Shown here: positions 45,210 to 56,976 of the stretch, one piece after another
How positions within the stretch are numbered: the stretch's first letter is position 1
How the letters are laid out: every line of letters begins with the position of its first letter
Made by a program: the position numbers and the translations under genes
Notes under the pieces: generated by a model
What the model saw: the letters and a program-made list of their open reading frames with translations, nothing else
Told to the model about the DNA's origin: nothing
Database searches by the model: none
Assembly: GCA_036346395.1 (NCBI GenBank)
Contig: CM070609.1
Coordinates: 27,850,223 to 27,914,222, forward strand
From: Hsuehochloa calcarea
Lineage: Eukaryota; Streptophyta; Magnoliopsida; Poales; Poaceae
Length of the DNA stretch: 64,000 nt
Reading direction: 5' to 3'

Positions 45210-45761
45210 CACTACGAATCACAGACGGTTTCATACAAAAACCACAAAAACCATCTGTGATGACATATCCCAGACGGTTCGTATCATGAACTATCTGTGA
45301 TAAGCATCTCATCATAGACGGTTCTTAATACAAACCGTCTGTGATAAGTATATCATCACAGGCGGTTCTTAATATAAACTGTCTATGATAAGTATCTCAT
45401 CACAGACGGTTTTTAATATAAACCATCTATGATATACGGAGCCATTACAGGCGGTTCTTATTAAGAACCGTCTATGACATTGCACTATCACAGACGGTTT
45501 CTAAATAGAACCGTTTGTGATAATTCACAGATATCACAGACAATTCTTAACAATAACCGTTTTTGATTTCTGCGATTATCACATACGGTTCTTTTAAGAA
45601 CCGTCTGTGAATTATCACAGACGGTTCTATTTACAAACCGTCGATGATAATTCCATATCACACACGGTTCTTAAGGAACCGTATGTGATAACTACAACAC
45701 AGACGGTTCCAAAGGAACTGTCTGTGATGAGGCGTCTAGTATAGCTTGTTTTGTAGCAGTG
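45210..45761. mobile_element. CACTA-type terminal region with twelve palindromic repeats
   Basis: From 45220 to 45735 there are about twelve consecutive imperfect palindromes of 30-40 bp, each pairing CACAGACGGTTC with its complement around a short A/T centre. The right end (45761) reads GTTTTGTAGCAGTG, the complement of a CACTGCTACAAAAC terminus. The left boundary CACTACG at 45210 lacks a matching target duplication and may be a truncated or internal point. Such subterminal repeats bind the element's own transposase in En/Spm-type elements. Confidence 0.7.
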
Positions 45762-46762
45762 TAAACATCTTCTTATATAGTGATATTGCATTCATGCGTC
45801 TATAGTTTTTCCCAAAAAGTTTTTCACGTAAAATATGTCTTCTGTTTCTATTTTTCCATGCATTATTTACTACAGTATGCATATGCATCTACAGTGCCAT
45901 AACTCAAGCCGCTTACAACATTTCGGGCAGATATACAACATATATATGGGACCTGTAACAACACACATTATAGCTAGCCATGATATATATACTCCCATAT
46001 ACATGCCATTTCTATAGACAAACAGTATACACAAGTACTCTACATAGGGCATGTATAATGGTATAGACCACTGTTATATGTATCATCACTCCATATCATC
46101 TATAGACAACTACTACAATGTATTATATTTTTACATATCTCTATAGACAACTCTATGTACAATGTGTCTTGTTTCTTGTATTACAGTCGACTACTGCATA
46201 AGAGACAACTCAATTCTTTTTGCTCCCCCTCTCTTCTATATATCATCTCGTATACTACGTGTTAAGAATTACAGATAACTGACATCACACCATTGTAAAC
46301 TCTTATACCCCAACTTAATTAATTCCATGCACGGTACAGCACGGAGAATATTTATACGTTCGTACGTATGTAGGTAGAGTTCACATAATTAAATGCGTGG
46401 TACATTTCAATTCAATAAGAGGATTAAGACGTAGTATTTACTCCCTCCAATTCTTTTATTAGGCTTATAGTTTTTACGATTAATTTTCGTTTTATAAAGC
46501 GTGCGCAAAGTATTATTTGGAATTAGCCTTCCCATTTTTCCCTTTGTTAGTTACTGATCTTTACTGTGTATGACAAGACTAAAAGCGACCCTACTCCCCC
46601 GTACACACGGTAATCTCTCTCCAATTTGTTCCCTGGCGTTTTCCCAAACCGAGCATTGCGGAAATGGATCCTCTACGTTAATTAGTCCTCTTCATCAGAA
46701 GTCTTAACGCAGAGTTCGATCTAAATGTAAGGACCCAAATCAAGCAGCACAGTATTATGCTA
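45762..46762. other. Gene-free stretch with MITE remnants
   Basis: GGGCATGTATAATGGTATAG at 46048 matches the end of a common grass MITE type; the likely other end (ACCATTGTAAACTC, about 46291-46304) is degenerate. TACTCCCTCCAATT at 46439 resembles a Stowaway end with no partner. No coding sequence seen. Confidence 0.4.
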
Positions 46763-47352
46763 TATTTTTTTCCCCGATGGGCCGGCAGGAAGATTCCGGG
46801 TCAAATATATTAAGAAGGGAGAACAAGTTCGATGTACAAAAACAAAGAGAACGCTCTTGGAAAAACCAAAGGAAAAACACCTTGCAGCCTCAAATGGCCG
46901 TGCTAAGATAGCACCGATATATTACACACAGGAGACTAAATAGCTGAAACACTTCCGACAACCTTCCACGAAACGATCTCCTCCTTGATACTCCAGAGCA
47001 CATCGGTCGCAGGCCGGCAACGTCTCTCAAAGATTCTGGCATTACGTTCTTTTCAGATACATTAGTGAACGAGGATGGTCACCGTATCAAAGTCCCGTCA
47101 GAGCGGTTTTAAGATTAACATACTCACAGCGGAGGGGATCGAGAACTAGATGCCACTCCATGTCCTGAATCTTGCCCACAACTCGGTCGAGAAGGGACAG
47201 TCGACGAATAGGTGTTTGCAACTCTCGTTTGGGTGATTGCAAAGAGAACAACACCCAAGATTGGGCCAGCCGCGCCGTTGGTGATTATCATTGGTGAGGA
47301 ACTTCTCACGAATGACTAGCCACATAAAAAACTTACATCACGACGGTGCTTC
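46763..47352 (-). pseudogene. LINE (non-LTR retrotransposon), 3' part with zf-RVT domain
   Basis: On the minus strand the sequence encodes KFFMWLVIREKFLTND, then SLCNHPNESCKHLFVDCPFS and WARFRTW. This is the Cys/His zinc-binding domain (zf-RVT) at the C terminus of plant L1-type reverse transcriptases. A 3' UTR follows, and the element ends in a short A-run on the minus strand at about 46763-46769. The frame continues at 49264 after a solo LTR. Stops and shifts make it non-functional. Confidence 0.82.
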
Positions 47353-49263
47353 TGTGAATATCATGGGGATATGCTTATGATCTTATGATGATGTTACACT
47401 TGGCAATGGCGTTGAAGGTTTGTCGATTCACGCGTTTTCGGCAAGTTTCAGTTCTGTCAGGCCATAGTCAGGCCGGCCAGAGGGTGGTCCGACCGGCCAC
47501 CCCTGGCGGTCGGATCGGCCAGCGACGGTCGGACCGGCCATGGGCGGCGGTCGAACCGGCAAATATAGAATGTGGATTTTGGAGCTGGGCCAAAAATAGA
47601 GGGTGTACGTAAGAGAGGGGATTCTATCGCACTTGGTCTCGTAATTTTTGGAGTCCAGTCAAAAGTTCTATTCGTTTAAAATTTTCATAGAGTTTTCGGT
47701 TCTCAGGTGCTGAAATTTGGCTAAGTCCCTACTGAGCGGTCTGACCGGCCAGGGCGGCTCGACCGGCCATTGAATGGCGGTCTAACCGTTTTCCACTTGT
47801 ATCATCGGCCCTTGTAGTGGCGATGTTTATTTGTTGAGTCAAGTTCATGGGTTTCAGTGTATATGTGTTGCATGATGCATATTTTGACTAACGTGGGTCA
47901 AGTTGCGAAGAACTTGTTCTCGAAATCGATTTCTTGGTCTATTGTTGTGCAGGTTGCTTGGAGGTCAACGACGGTCAACGGCGAGGATGATCGGGACTAG
48001 GCTTGGAGAGCTGAGGTTCAGAACGATCGACGATGCCGGATGAAGTCATTGGATTCGAGCGTGGCGCAAAATGGATAAGGATGACCAAACGGGAAGTTCG
48101 GTACGACGGGTTGCATCAAGTGGCGCGGGGGTCAGTGCAAGTGCTATGGTGGTTTCGGTGAGAGCCGGATGGGAGAGACTTGCCGACATGATGAGAGCCG
48201 TTGATCAATCTACACGTGGCGAAGCATGGAATTGCTTCATGATGATTGGACTCGGTCTTTGTAGAAGGATCGAGAAGGGGTATTTTGGTAATATCACTAA
48301 AATACCGCTTTATTTTCTTTTGGCTAAACCACGACGCAAGACGACGCAAGGAGAAGCGGTTTAGGTCAAGAGAAGATGAAGACGGTGTTTTAAAATACGT
48401 GCGTGAGTTAAACCCGTTTGTGCGTTGGCTTAACGGGTGCCCAATAGGAACTCTTCTAGAAGGTTAGCCTCCACTATAAATATGGGAGGGTGCTGTGCAC
48501 CTCCTCTAATCCTTTTGTTTATTTGGAAACTCTAGTTTTGTTTTTGAGATTAGGGAGTGGGGAGGTTAGAATTCTTGAAGAGAAGATTGATTGTGTGCTC
48601 ATGTATTGAGTTTTGTTCTCCATGTTGGAGTGGCTGTAAACCAGGAACAATCACAAATCAATCTATGCAAGTTTTCTTGAGATGAGTCTCTTTTCGTTCT
48701 TGCTCTCTATTTTGTTATTTTGGGGCTGTCTTTGATTCTCTGGTTTATCTTGGTCATCTCTAACCCATGAGCAAGGTTTTTGATATAGTTTTTGTTTTGA
48801 CTCAGTTTTGAACCATCATTCACTCAAACGGGAAAAGATTGAAACTTTGCTAAGGATCTTCACGATCTTTGATTGGAATAGGTTCCTGATATCCTAGAGA
48901 AGGTGTGTTACAAGTTTCATCGAGTTTGGAATTGTAGATCAAAAGTTACATCTATTTACAACTTCGTTTTTTGGTCTGATTTCACTGTTCATCAGGCTGG
49001 AGGTCAGACCGCCCAGGTGACCGGTCCGACCGCCATTGACATAGAGGTCAGACCGCCCAACACTTAGGGTTTTAGCCTTTGTTGATTTTGGATGTTTTGC
49101 TCCGGGGTTTGGATTGGATTCAATACAAGACTTCTGTTGTGCTTAGATATTGATCTTCATAGCTCTCATAGCTATTGGAGAGAAAATCGTGTTGAATCCG
49201 ATCTTTGCGGAAAATAGATCGTGCTTCTATTCACCCCCCTCTAGTCGCCGTTTCGGTCCAACA
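47353..49263 (+). mobile_element. Copia-type solo LTR (1911 bp) inside the LINE
   Basis: It begins TGTGAATATCATGGGGATAT and ends CGGTCCAACA, which are the ends of the copia LTR at 5878-7656 in reverse orientation. Flanks are GCTTC (47348-47352) and GCTTT (49264-49268), a target duplication with one mismatch. GGTCGGACCG-type repeats cluster at about 47490-47560, 47735-47780 and 49000-49055. A TATA-like CTATAAATATGG lies at 48473-48484. The LINE frame continues on both sides. Confidence 0.85.
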
Positions 49264-49638
49264 GCTTTAGATTTCCATATGCACTTGTGGCAAGCGAAGG
49301 TTGTTGAAGCGGAGAACAAGAGCTGATAGGCAGAACAAGATGAGTACTTGCCATCAATCGAGTGCCTGCAAGTAATTTCGTCATTCCTACCGGCATGGTG
49401 CAGAGTGCCGGCGACAATGTCCGACAGCTTTAAGTATTGTGCCAACACCAGCAGTGCTAGGCCCCCTCGGGTCCTTAGTCCAGGAATTGTTGGCGAAAGC
49501 CTCCGCGACAGACTTGTTCTTTTTTCTGACAAAGGAGAACAGGGCCGACACGACATCGCAATCGAGCGCCCGCCTTCAATCTAGTGATCATGCCATAAGT
49601 GCGCTCGTGCCGTCACCCAGTTGAATAGTCGTGGTTGC
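49264..49638 (-). pseudogene. LINE segment between two insertions
   Basis: The minus strand encodes IQLGDGTSALMA, then after stops DGKYSSCSAYQLLF. These blocks occur in this order between the reverse transcriptase and zf-RVT domains of plant L1-type LINEs. The segment is bounded left by the solo LTR and right by the CACTA element. Confidence 0.82.
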
Positions 49639-49944
49639 CCTCACTACTACAGAAAAGGTATTCACAAACGATTCAAAAACGTTACCATAAACGGTTTCGT
49701 GAGTCGTCTAAGTTTTTGGATTAGTAATAACATAAGCTATAACAGGCGGATTTATCTACAAACCGTCTATGATACATAAGCTATAACAGACGTTATATAT
49801 ATATATATATATATATACAACTCGAGGCCTGAACTCAGCTAGCTAGCTCGGTTGTTGGGCATTCATATCCTAACTATGCAGGTGAACCACGGTCAACTTC
49901 ATCGAACATGACATATTGTAGTATGTGATTTTCTTCATGCTAAT

Positions 49945-50213
49945 CCTCCAAGTACTTGTAGAATCCTCCTAAACCACGGCCTCAGAAGTAATAGTAGTAC
50001 AATTGAAGTTGAAGTTATTAATTACAAGCATGTAATTATCTTTAAACCCAACAAGAACACCAAACAAATTGAGTTCTAGTTTATATGTAAGGATGGCCTC
50101 ACCGTAGAACTTGATATCAAGGAATGGTTGGCTGCTGGTACATGAAGTCACTTCCCAGTCGGAGTGCTTGCGCGTCCACGCCATATTCTGAACATAACGA
50201 CGTCCAATTACCT
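49945..50213 (-). repeat. Inverted repeat, left arm
   Basis: It pairs with 50225-50560 around a centre of about a dozen bases. The arms encode related peptides on opposite strands: WTRKHSDWEVTSC then FYGEAILTYK here, and WTRRYSDWQVASC then FYGETILKYK in the right arm, both ending in LVGFKDNYMLVINNFNF. The peptide is not a family I recognise. A transcript across both arms would fold into a long hairpin. Confidence 0.85.
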
Positions 50214-50224
50214 AGATGTCGTTG

Positions 50225-50560
50225 ATAGGTAATTGGACATCGCTATGTTCAGAAAGTGGTGTGGACGCGCAGGTACTCCGACTGGCAAGTGGCATCATGT
50301 ATTAGAAACCAATCATTCCTTGATGTTAAGTTCTACGGTGAGACCATCCTTAAATATAAACCAGAACTCAAGTTGCTTAGTGTCCTTGTTGGGTTTAAAG
50401 ACAATTACATGCTTGTAATTAATAACTTCAACTTCTCTCGAGAGGCTAGTTGCACAAGATCTTGGTCATGATAAAGCACTCAGCGAATGTAATCACAAAT
50501 GTACACTTTATAGATTAGGCCTATTACTTCTAAGGTCGTGATTTAGGAGGATTCTACAAA
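50225..50560 (+). repeat. Inverted repeat, right arm, with about 100 bp inserted
   Basis: This is the reverse complement of the left arm, with base changes at perhaps one position in seven. A block of about 100 bp at 50440-50518 and a little beyond is absent from the left arm. The same block begins the copied segment inside the solo LTR at 53796. Confidence 0.85.
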
Positions 50561-51800
50561 GCACTTAGAGGATTGGGTTTTAAAGGCACAAACAATTCAT
50601 CATAGAGCAATTCATAAGCCCACCGAAAATCCTTCACCCACTGCCAATTTGCCATCAAACCCCCATGTGAACCAACACTAAGCACAGAGGGCATCCCCAG
50701 TAGCATCATATTTCACAAGAGCGCTAGACACACTAACAGTAACATCTCCATCCTTCACTAATATCCATAGCATCACAGTGCAAAGGGAGGGAGTGGTAGA
50801 GGGGAAGTATACCCGTGCAACTAGAAAATTGTGGCAACAACCCACCTTCATCAAACCATCACAAGGCCTCCTCCGGAAGCATGTCCAAAACCACACCTAC
50901 TAGCCTACCTCCATCATTTTCATGCATAAGCAGCATCAGCCCACATCCCAGCATCATTCACATGTGTATGCATATCAACCAACAACACATCAGGAAGAAA
51001 TCAAGCTAAGCTTTAAAATTAAACTCACAGTAGGGAAAGCAAAATAGCAAGAAAGAAAAGAAAGGGGGAAGGAGACCGAGCCGGAGTGGCGGCACCATGG
51101 CGCCGGGCCGAGCGGGGCCGAGCCAGGCTGGGGAGCCTCAAGGGCCGCACGTGTAAGAAGGAATCACTGTGGCTACCGTGTCTACCACGTAGGAGGCGGG
51201 TGAGCCAGGAGCCAGGGGCGCACGGGCGGGCAAGCCAAGCAGGCCAGCTGGAGGCGCAGAGGAGAGGCGGCATCGAGGATGGTGGCGACGGGCTCAGGAG
51301 AGGAGAAACTTAATCGTTTGAGCGAGGGGCGTGGGCAAACACTGGAGTCCGAATATATATAAATAGGTTTGGACATCACAGGCGGTTCTAAAGTAGAACC
51401 GTCTGTGACATTACCTTTTCACAGACGGTTTTAAACAGGAACCGTCTGTGATAAATATACATCACAAATGGTTCAAATAAATATCTGTCTATGATAATAT
51501 ACATTCTCGTATACATATATAAATACAAATTCATACATATGACACACATATACATAAATGCAAATTCAGAACATATAGCACATAAACATGTATTACTTAC
51601 TTTCACCAGTCAGTAATGTCGTCATGTGAATGTATTTAATTTTACAACAAGTAGTTCAACACCTATGCATAAAAATTTGGCATACTCATGCCTAATCCTA
51701 TAGTCATCTCACCCTTCCGTTACGCTGCAGCTGGTGCTCATGCACCAGTGGCCATCCTCTGACAGCGCCCACACCGGCCCCAGTGGGCCAGCCATCTTCT
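50445..51800. repeat. Donor-like segment A, repeated at 53796-55298
   Basis: Long near-identical stretches are shared: the TTCATAAGCCCACC block, the GGAGACCGAGC region before GGCGGCACCATGGCGC, the palindromes after ATATATAAATAGG, and the end near CCATCTTCTTCCAC. The copies differ by small indels and by one replaced block at 50520-50605 against 53875-54115. A third, shorter copy of the part with ATACATTCTCATATAC stands at about 55645-55840. Confidence 0.85.
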
Positions 51801-52188
51801 TCCACGCCGCCTTCTGGACGCATCCGTAGCGATACTACAGCACCGCCTCCACTCCTAGTTGATCCTCTTGGCCGTCTCACACTCGCTGCCGGACCGCTAG
51901 CCCTCGACCTGGCTGATGTAGTGCTTACCAACATCGTGCGCCTTGCCTGCCATGTAGAGGAGGCCAAGCACGTAGGCCGCAACCTTGTAGCCGGCATCGG
52001 CCACCCGCTCGAGGCACACGAGGCCGCACTGCAGGTCCTGGTGCGCAAAGACAAGCGGGAGGCTGATGATGAAGTAGGCCTCTGGGTTGTCGGCGCTGGC
52101 CAGATGGTTGACGACGGCGAGTTAGCTCTCGTTATCCAACCACTTCATCGCCTCCTCCCACTCCTGCGCACATGCCTCCCTACGGGGC
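51800..52188 (-). pseudogene. Captured gene fragment, F-box/Sel1-like family
   Basis: On the minus strand the peptide AYFIISLPLVFAHQDLQCGL, then VADAGYKVAAYVLGLLYMAG and GKHYISQVEG, matches in style the repeat region of plant F-box proteins that carry Sel1-like helices. A stop follows, and then GRIRSD- and GCGVEE-like remnants in other frames. There is no F-box helix or start codon. It is probably a host gene piece picked up by the CACTA element, as such elements often do in grasses. The family assignment is from memory of the motif and is moderate. Confidence 0.45.
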
Positions 52189-55100
52189 TGTAGGACCGTA
52201 AAGGCGACTAGGGGGGGTGAATAGGCGCTTTCTCAAATTTCTCGCCTTAATCAAATTCAACACGAACTTTACTCCTTTAGCTATGAAAGCTAAGAAGATC
52301 AGTAAGCACACAGTGGAAGCCTTGTGTTGAATTCGATAACCCCGTTAACCACACGACACAAATGTGGAGAAATGATCTCACTAGTGCAGTGCAGGCATCG
52401 GGCGGTCGACCGGCCAGTATCGCAGCGGTCGGACCAGCTACTAACTGGCGGTCGGACCGTTGGAAATCGGTTCGACCTGCCACTACCGGGTGGTCTGAAA
52501 AGCAGGCGGTCGGACCGCCGTTACAAAACCGGTCAGACCGATTTAGTCCAGTACTGAAAAACAATGCCCAAATCCAAAACGAAATTTGGTCCAACTTTTG
52601 ATTCAACCAATGAAACTTGACCAAATTTGGAGCACACCTCCCTAAGGATATTAGAGACCTATTTCTAGCGACGATCCTCCAGATCCACTTCGTAGAATCG
52701 ATCTCTCAAGGTTTTACCAAAGAAGTGCACAAACCCTAGAAATATGAAAATCTTTGATTCAAGACTTGCTTGTGGGGGTTGATGGTCTAGATGATTCTAG
52801 GAGTATTTCCACACATCAAAGCAAGAGAAAATAGGTCAAGAGACCAAGCTTAACCACTTGAATCAAGGAAGCACCAAATTTATCCAAAAGATAGAAGAAC
52901 ACAAAGGAGACAAATGATCTCTCAAGCAAGCATCACAAGATTGATTGATCCCACAAGATGCTTACAAAGCCACTCCCTCAAGGAGGATAAGAGCTCATAC
53001 AAGGAGCACACACAATCTCTCCAAACCCTAGCTTCTCCTCTCCTCTCCTAACCCTAGAAAAAGGAAGAGGGGCTCCAAATGCTTCAAGGGGTTTTACATC
53101 TCCCCCCTTTCTATTTATAGGAGAGGCATAGGGTTTCCACTAATGGGCTCCCATGAAGGCCCACACACACATGGGACCCACTCACACATCTGTTGAAGCA
53201 ATCGCCTGCTTCACCACGTGTAGGTTGATCAGCGGCTCTCATCACGTCGTCAAGTCTCTCCCGTCCGAATCCCATCGGAACCTCCCAGAGACTTGCGCCG
53301 ACTTCCGCACCGCCTGATCCAACCAGCTGCACCGAACTACCCGTTCGATCTATCTTGCCCATTCTGCACCATGCTTGAGTCACACGACCTCACCCGGCAT
53401 CCATGATCGTTTTGGACCTCAGCTTTCCAAGCGTAGTCCCGATCCATCTCACCGTTGACGTCGTTGACCTGCAAGCCACCTGCACAGTAATAGACAAACA
53501 AATCGTCTCCGGGAACAAGTTCTTCACAACTTGACCCACGTCAGTTCAACAATGCAATATGCAACAACAAAGCATTGACATCCATACAAAAACCACATCC
53601 AAATCACATCAATGCCAAAAAGACTAACCTCCAAGTGATCGGTGGTCCGATCGCCCACATCGCGGTCAGACCAATTTCGAGCCGGTCGGACCGATTCCTA
53701 ACAATGGTCGGACGCTGAAAAGACTTAGCCAAATTCCATCGTGAAAATCCAAACCTTCGGAATTTTCAACTCAATAGAACTTTGTCTCTGGATAGTTGCA
53801 CAAGATTAAAACTTGGTCATGACAGCACTCAAGCGAATGTAATCACAAATGTACACTTTATAGATTAGGCCTTGAGCTCAAAATAAAACTTGCTAATATA
53901 TTCAGACTAGTTCAAGCAAATCATCCAAAATTAGCTTTGTTGTACACAGGAAGAAAATCTTTCAAGATACTATCAAATGTGATGTAAGACAACAAGTATA
54001 TCAGAATGTATAAATTGCATGCTCGAAACAATATATAACAGTAGGTAATCTAACAGCTCAAGACACAATCTATACACAATATCACATCTAATTGCATTTG
54101 TGAGATCAATTCATCTTAGAGCAATTCATAAGCCCACCAAAAATCCTTCACCCACTGCCAATTTGCCATCAAACCCCCATGTGAACCAACACTAAGCACA
54201 GAGAGCACCCCCAGTAGCATCATATTTCACAAGAGCGCTAGACACACTAACAGTAACATCTCCATCCTTCACTAATATCCATAGCATCACAAAGGTAAAG
54301 GAGGGAGTGGTACAGGAAGTATAATTGCAACTTGAAATTGTGGCAAAGAACCCACCTTCATCAAACCATCACAAGGCCTCCCAGGAAGCATGTCCAAACC
54401 ACACCTACTAGCCTACCTCTATCATTTTCATGCATAAGCAGCATCAACCCACATCCCAGCATCATTCACATGTGTATGCATATCAACCAACAACACATCA
54501 GGAAGAAATCAAGCTAAGCTTTAAAATTAAACTCACAGTAGGGAAAGCAAAATAGCAAGAAGGAAAAGAAAGGGGGAAGGGGACCGAGCTGGAGTGGCGG
54601 CACCATGGCGCGGGCCGAAAGGGCCGAGCCAGTCAGCCTCAAGGGCCACACGCAGAGGGAATCACTTGTGGGCACCGTGTCTACCACGAGGAGGGGAAGT
54701 AGCCAGACCCGGTGGGCGCGCAAAGCGGCAAGCCAAGGTAGCGCGGCAGGTCGAGAGGCGATCGAGGATGGTGGCGACGGGCTCAGAAGAGGAGAAACTT
54801 AATCGTTTGAGCGAGGGGCGTGGGCAAACACTGGGGTCCGAATATATATAAATAGGTTTGGACATCACAGACGGTTCTAAAGCTAAAGTAGAACCGTCTG
54901 TGACATTACCTTTTCACATACTGTTTTAAACAGGAACCGTCTGTGATAAATATACATCACAAATGGTTCAAATAAATATCCGTCTATGATAATATACATT
55001 CTCATATACATATATAAATACAAATTCATACATATGACACACATATACATAAATGCAAATTCAAAACATATAGCACATCAACATGTATTACTTATTTTCA

Positions 55101-55578
55101 CCAGTGAGTAATGTCGTCATGTGAATGTATTTAATTTTACAGCAAGTAGTTCAACATCTATGCATAAAAATTTGGCATACTCATGCCTAATCCTATAGTC
55201 ATCTCACCCTTCCGTTACGCTGCAGCTGGTGCTCGTGCACCAGTGGCCATCCTTTGACAATACTTACACTCGCCCAAGTACAACCATCTTCTTCCACTGG
55301 TGGGAGCTCCAAAATGATGCGACCACATCCAGAGACTCCTCACTTGCCTACACATCCTATTTTTGGATCACTCAAAAGCCACCTTTAGGCAATCTGGTCG
55401 GACGGCCACCGTAGCCGGTCGGACCTCTCCACGGCGGTCCGACCACAAACCACCGATCGACCGCTTTGTGGTCCGACAGATAAGCAAACCCGAAAATGCG
55501 AGATTTTGCAAACCAACAAAGCCATTGCCAATTAACTCATCATCCTGTGATCGTGCACATATCCTCACGATATCCACA
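52189..55578 (-). mobile_element. Copia-type solo LTR with internal 1.5-kb filler, TSD GGGGC
   Basis: Left end TGTAGGACCGTAAAGG, right end GATATCCACA, with GGGGC at 52184-52188 and 55579-55583. LTR sequence runs 52189-53787 and resumes at 55302 (GGGAGCTCCAAAATGATG) through 55578; the LTR at 62687-64000 shows these two parts are normally joined. The 53788-55301 interior is not LTR DNA but a copy of nearby CACTA sequence. GGTCGGACCG-type repeats are at 52400-52535, 53640-53715 and 55395-55450. Confidence 0.88.
53796..55298. repeat. Segment B: CACTA-derived filler inside the LTR
   Basis: It copies 50445-51800 in direct orientation about 3.3 kb away, starting at TAGTTGCACAAGAT and ending CCATCTTCTTCCAC. 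It interrupts the LTR without any target duplication that I can see. The ORFs within it (for example 54594-54851) mirror those of segment A and are not recognised genes. Confidence 0.85.
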
Positions 55579-56197
55579 GGGGCCCTCCTTGGACGCCTTG
55601 TGCATGGCCTTACAACTCCAATATACGTACGTACACAATTCAAGACATTTGTGATAAATATACATCATAGACGATTCTAATAAATAACCATTTATGATAA
55701 TATACATTCTCATATACATAAATACAAATTCACACATATGACATATTCTCATATACATAAATGCAAATTCAGAACATATGGCACATAAACATGTATTACT
55801 TGTTTTCCACTGGTTAGTAATGTCATCATGTCGTTATACCGAGACCGTTTACATATATAGAAGACAATAAATACAAATTCAACCGATTTTTTTATTTTTG
55901 TATTTACATATGGCCAAATAGTGTGGCTAGTCGCTTCTTAAAAAGATTAAAAAAGAAGAAACCTAAATAATCAAACTTTTTCTAGTGGCGGAGGTAGCAT
56001 GCTATCTCCGTTTTAAAAACTTCGTAGGCGTCAGCGTCGGCATCAGATGGTTCAGGATCATCAAACGCAGCCCGAAATGCGTCCACCAGCTGACACGCTC
56101 ATTCGATTGTCTCCTGAAGACCCACCGACTATTGAATCAAAAAGAATTGAGCCCATAGGCTCTCTTCCCTTGCTTGAGAAGTCTCGACAAGGTCGAC

Positions 56198-56692
56198 TCA
56201 TTCGGCCGCCACCTCGATTAAGCAGTCTAAGTGACGGCAAGCCTCCTGTAGACATGCAAGGTCGTTGTGGAGGACCACGACGCTGACGAGGTTAACTCGC
56301 TGGAACTGGGAGATCACCTGGAAGACACGGCGGAGGTGGATGCCAAGACGACGGAAGGTGGTCGTTACCTGCTCTGGCAAATCCTCGGACAGAGGAGTGA
56401 GGACACTGTTAACACAATGTCCTTCCGTAGCACCCGCTAGTGTACAGATGGAGAGGTGCTCGTACAGTATGGCCAGGTAGGCCATCAATGGCGGCGACAA
56501 GGAAACAGAAGAGGAGATATTTCTGCTTTTAGAGTACATATAGAGTGATGCCCGAATGATCATCTTCGATGGTGGATTATCTTTTTTTATAAAACAAGGA
56601 ATAAATTCAATGCGCGAGATGAAGGGATGCATCGAGGAGCCAAAGTGGCATTGATGCGAGCGAAGCGACGCATCGGCGACGAAGAAACTCAT
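56198..56692 (-). CDS. Unrecognised 164-residue ORF within the CACTA element
   Basis: Translation begins MSFFVADASLRSHQCHF and continues with AYLAILYEHLSICTLAG and LPEQVTTTFRRLGIHLRRVF, ending LDCLIEVAAE. The second half looks like regular amphipathic helix, with Leu/Val spacing and few low-complexity runs, so it may descend from a real gene. I do not recognise the family. Further in-frame fragments to the left (56061-56190) suggest a longer original. It may be a captured exon rather than an expressed gene. Confidence 0.3.
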   Translation of the reverse strand: MSFFVADASLRSHQCHFGSSMHPFISRIEFIPCFIKKDNPPSKMIIRASLYMYSKSRNISSSVSLSPPLMAYLAILYEHLSICTLAGATEGHCVNSVLTPLSEDLPEQVTTTFRRLGIHLRRVFQVISQFQRVNLVSVVVLHNDLACLQEACRHLDCLIEVAAE

Positions 56693-56976
56693 CGGGGAGC
56701 TGAAGCGATATTATCACAAACAGTTATAAATTATAAACGTCTGTGAAGTCTACAATTATCACAGACGGTTCGTGTTTAAAACCGTCTGTGATACTTCACA
56801 GACGGTTCTCAACTTGAACCATCTGTGATATTATCTCTTCACATATGGTTCTTAGCGCAGCCAGTAATACACACGGTAGCTAAACAAAAAACGTCTGTGA
56901 TTGTATTTAATACAGACGGTTTTGGTCAACCGTCTGTGATGAGGCGTCCAGTAGTAACCTTTTTGTAGTAGTGCCT

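Larger units (their letters stand above)
49642..56973. mobile_element. Non-autonomous CACTA element (7332 bp), TSD CCT
   Basis: Termini are CACTACTACAGAAAAGGT at the left and the complement of CACTACTACAAAAAGGT at the right, flanked by CCT at 49639-49641 and 56974-56976. A 3-bp target duplication and CACTA ends define the superfamily. Subterminal CACAGACGGTTC palindromes appear near both ends (49670-49795, 51375-51500, 56710-56940). LINE coding sequence stands on both outer sides and is continuous when the element is removed. No transposase was recognised. It carries gene fragments, a large inverted repeat and a composite LTR insertion. Confidence 0.92.

Noticed and set aside
45220..45735. 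Regular short repeats resembling a CRISPR array
   Set aside because: The units are imperfect palindromes with no unique spacers of constant size, next to a CACTA terminus in a plant genome.
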